64,000 nt of DNA from Monosporascus cannonballus (lineage: Eukaryota; Ascomycota; Sordariomycetes; Xylariales). How positions within the stretch are numbered: the stretch's first letter is position 1; every line of letters starts with the position of its first letter. Shown here one piece after another: positions 60,966 to 64,000 of this stretch. The stretch is taken from positions 186,001-250,000 of the forward strand of contig QJNS01000030.1 in assembly GCA_004154925.1 (NCBI GenBank), given 5' to 3'. The position numbers were made by a program, and so were the translations under genes. The notes under the pieces were generated by a model, which had not been told where the DNA came from, made no database searches, and worked only from the letters and a program-made list of their open reading frames with translations.

Positions 60966-61354
60966 TGTCATAACCTAACGCGCCACGGTCTCCAGAAACG
61001 GTCTGACATAACCCAACCATAAGTACGTGGTAAGACAGGTTACGTAATAAATCACCAACTTACTAGTAATAAGCTAGTAAGCGGGATCATTAACTTACTA
61101 GTACTAAACTAATAAGCCGGATTACCCACTTATTGGTAATAATTTAGTAAACAAAAAAATATATATATATACTTATTATTTCCATAATTTAAATAATAAT
61201 AATTTATAACAATAATTCGTTGTTTAAGGCATTTTTGGTATTACGAAACGTAATATAATTATTATATTTATTACTTAAAGTTTTACGATATTTGTATAAA
61301 TATAAATCCGTACGATTAAGATTTAATAATTAGTTAAATTTTAAGTTCGTTATA
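60966..61354 (+). repeat. 5' LTR of element H
   Basis: 389 bp, TGTCATAACCTAACGCGCC to AGTTCGTTATA. The U3 has tandem, partly inverted ACTTACTAGTAATAAGCTAG-type units (about 61050-61150). The left part is little RIPped. Confidence 0.85.
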
Positions 61355-64000
61355 CGTTACATGTTTTTGTTGAATAATACCGTTAGATTTTAAGCAATAT
61401 TTAATACTATTAAAATATTAACCAGTATTTAAGAAACCATTATTTAACAGTTTTAAATTCGAATTCGGGAATTGAAAAAAAAACCCGACAAATTAAAGCT
61501 ACGTTACCTGCCTACATCTTTTTCGCCCGTAAAAAACTTAGAAAGCCGGAGCTTTATAATAAAAAGGGTAACCTTTAAATTTTCTTAATTTAAGCGCGAA
61601 TTGTTATGGCTGCACCATGCCATTACGCCACCAGGGCAAAAGATCAGTGGAATGATCGCAATTGTGGCAATCATCCTGGTGCTTACAGCTGCATATATAC
61701 TGGAGCTCTTACGGTGGACCAAGCCGTAACACGAATTTATTTTCGCTTTTTGGATTTTAGCGATCTGGCAGATAAGGTCTTAATAATAAAAGCATGTTTA
61801 ACGAGAAATACGGCTAATTAGTTTAAACCTATTATAAGGAATTTTTTGAAAATAAAAATATCGGATAAAAAAGATTTTACCCATAAAACTTTTTTACTTT
61901 ATATTAATTTCGAAAATAAGGTATACGATAATTTCGGCAATCCGGTTAAAAAACGATTTACGGCTTAATAACTTTTATAATTCCGATAAAAAGGATTCAC
62001 GTCCAAGTACGCCGTAACTTTTAAAGGCTTTACGGCTAAAACAGGATAAGAAAACGACAAAACCAATACCTTTATTAATATATTTTATAAAAAGTTTAAA
62101 AATAATATAAAAAATAAACTTATTTAGATTAAACGACTAGTTGCCCTGGACCGGTACATTATAAAGATAATTAAGATTAATAATTAACAATTTGAAAAAC
62201 GACAAAAAACAAAGAAATGATATGTTTTATAATCGGGATATAATAAGTTTAACTAAGAAAAAAAACGAAATACGTTTTTTACTTTTTACGAAACGGCGTT
62301 AGGACCTATGGAGTTCGGCGTTATTTATAAATAAAATTAAAGCTAAATTAAATACTTTAATTATGGCAATATAGGATATAAGGTTTATAAATGCAAAAAA
62401 TCTAAAAAGTTACGATAAATAAAGTAGATATTTATACCGGAAGAATAACTTAGAAATAATTAAGGAAACGATAGCAAAATTATTAATATAATTTAAGCCA
62501 AATACGTATTAGGCTTATGGTAAAAGGTCCGATAAGGATTATTACGATAAAAAGTTCGACGAAGGATACGAAAAACCAGAAAGCTAATGTAATAAGTATC
62601 GCGAATATAGGAAAAAGTATTATAAGGATAATTACGTAAATATCAGAATTAAACAGAAAGAATTTATCACGGGATTTTTATTCGGTACGGCAAAATATAT
62701 GCCATATATTATTAATAACGAAAGAATCCCAATTACGAAAAATAAAAATAATATATTTACGTACGAATTATTTGCATATATTATAAAGGATTCGACTTTT
62801 TATTTGTACCGGAAATAATAAAAATGATAAATGATAATATCGATATTTTCGAATTATAAGCACAAAAGATATCCAGCAGCTGGCCGAAACAAAAAGCTGG
62901 TCCGAAAGAAAATAATGCCGGCAAAATATCCCCTTTTATTATTATAGATAGTATAACTACCAAACGGAAAAAGAATTAGCCCAGCGTACGGTCAAAAAGC
63001 ATTATCAATAAACTATTACGGATTTCCATTTTTAATTAGTATTTATCATAAATTTCTAGAAAAAAAAGGTTTTAAAAAATATGTTAATTTAGAGAGGATC
63101 TTTAAAATACTAGTTAGGATAACGTATAATAGTGTGTAATCGTAAACATAAGAAAATAATTTATTTAATAAAAAAGAAATTGAAAAAAGATTGGCAATAA
63201 TAAGTATGATTCGAAAAAGTAATACGCCGGCAATAACGATAAATATAATAACTTAACGTATTAAACGAAAGAATATGGGCAAAATTCGATAAATTCGAAT
63301 AAAAATTAAAAGAAAAAGGTTACCTGTAAAAACGTCGCAAGATAACGAAACCTAAAGAAATTAAAAAAAGAAAACTTTCAAAAAGCGTTTTAAACGCGAC
63401 GATAAAAAACATTAATAACCATGTTATTTTGGAAATACGAATCGGAACGTACTAATATGCCGTAATAATGGATTACAAAACTTTAAGCGCGAATTATATT
63501 ATACCGGATATAATTAATAAGTTTAAACTATTATAGAAATATAAGTTAAAACGCTATATAACGACAAATGCCGAAAGTTAGGAATTCGTTTCCGATAACG
63601 AAAAATTTATATACGAAATTAATTACCTCAAGATTTTTATTTCAGGATAATATTAAATAATTATTTTCGATATCGTTTTATTTAAGAATTACGATATAAT
63701 TTTAGGATTATTATAAATACATTAATACGAAATTTTAATTAACAGCGGAATTAACTAGATAAAGTTCGCCTTATACCTTATTAACAAATAAAAAAAATTA
63801 AGATCTTAATATTTCATCGATAATTACGATTAATGCAAACATAAAAATACAACAAAAACTTTATTGGCTGAAAAAATAAAATACCAAAAAACGAGGATTT
63901 AAGAAAAGTATGACGTATTATTATTATCATCAGAACGAATTTAAAATAATTAAATAACGATTTAAAATAATAAGAATAACAACTTAAAAAGTTAGGAAAT
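61355..64000 (+). pseudogene. RIP-degraded gag and start of pol of element H
   Basis: Collinear with 9743-12200 of element C. The zinc knuckle remnant near 62345-62395 reads YFNYGNIGYKVYKC, against CFNCGKMEHKVYKY in C; the two copies preserve complementary residues of CX2CX4HX4C. It is interrupted by the 130-bp insertion at 61602-61731. Stops are frequent. Confidence 0.75.
61602..61731. mobile_element. 130-bp non-RIPped insertion with 5-bp target duplication (MITE or mini solo LTR)
   Basis: Flanked by perfect CGAAT duplications (61597-61601 and 61732-61736), absent at the matching place in element C (about 9990). Ends are TGTTATGGCTGCACC and, inverted, TGTTACGGCTTGGTCC, so there are about 15-bp imperfect terminal inverted repeats starting TG and ending CA. 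Inside is an inverted pair CACCAGG / CCTGGTG. Composition is GC-balanced in a RIPped host. The short open frame inside it is not a gene. Confidence 0.8.

Larger units (their letters stand above)
60966..64000 (+). mobile_element. Ty3/Gypsy retrotransposon H, 3' part outside the window
   Basis: Plus-strand element with its 5' LTR at 60966-61354; the internal region runs to the window edge. The internal sequence is collinear with C (for example AGTTTAAACCTATTATAAGGA at 61810 against 10075 in C). Its LTR U3 is of the F type. Confidence 0.85.

Noticed and set aside
61606..61821. 71-codon ORF at the small insertion in element H
   Set aside because: It starts inside the 130-bp mobile insertion and runs into RIPped gag; the apparent protein is an artefact of the junction.
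1..64000. CRISPR arrays, tRNA genes, bacterial operons
   Set aside because: Nothing of the kind is seen; introns, LTR elements and RIP show this is fungal nuclear DNA, and no cloverleaf could be drawn.

Overview
This window looks like an AT-rich, repeat-filled compartment of a filamentous ascomycete (Pezizomycotina) genome. The species cannot be named from the sequence. Over most of its length CpA/TpG is depleted and TpA is abundant while CpG survives. Coding remnants carry Gln-to-stop and Cys-to-Tyr changes. This is the footprint expected of repeat-induced point mutation (RIP). Almost all of it is nested, dead Ty3/Gypsy LTR retrotransposons.

Layout. 1-3618: minus-strand Gypsy element A, cut by the window edge, with its 5' LTR. 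3.66-7.99 kb: plus-strand Gypsy remnant B of another lineage. 9364-16077: complete element C (two LTRs, target duplication CATAG) inside an older LTR. 16.1-17.0 kb: a knot of head-to-head LTR pieces. 17006-24323: complete element D of a separate family with 206-bp LTRs (duplication ATTAT), inside another LTR. 24503-26987: a GC-balanced, non-RIPped island with a three-exon gene for a small secreted cysteine-rich protein. 26988-33811: complete minus-strand element E (duplication ATAAG). 34269-40994: minus-strand element F with a truncated right LTR. 41.6-43.0 kb: plus-strand RIPped RecQ-type helicase remnant. 43-51.8 kb: AT-rich desert with nothing recognisable. 51.8-59.9 kb: tail of element I, whose LTR holds a 206-bp solo LTR (duplication AAACG) and complete element G (53021-59770). 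59.9-60.96 kb: second GC-balanced island. 60966 to the window end: plus-strand element H, carrying a 130-bp non-RIPped insertion (duplication CGAAT).

Two results stand out. First, elements C, E, F and G (and a decayed copy in I) carry a gene on the strand opposite gag-pol, between the end of pol and the 3' LTR. It begins with a Cys pattern C-x2-C-x6-C-x8-C-x2-C-x6-C, the spacing of the fungal Zn(II)2Cys6 cluster, then an amphipathic Gln/Leu/Lys-rich stretch and a conserved C-terminus that overlaps the end of pol in antisense. The spacing is kept in four independently decayed copies. Second, the island gene at 25186-25608 is predicted to encode a 99-residue protein with a signal peptide and ten cysteines, the last six in a CS-alpha-beta (defensin-like) arrangement. 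This is the typical setting of a plant-pathogen effector gene: an isolated intact gene between RIPped retrotransposons.

All boundaries were read by eye; no database search was possible.
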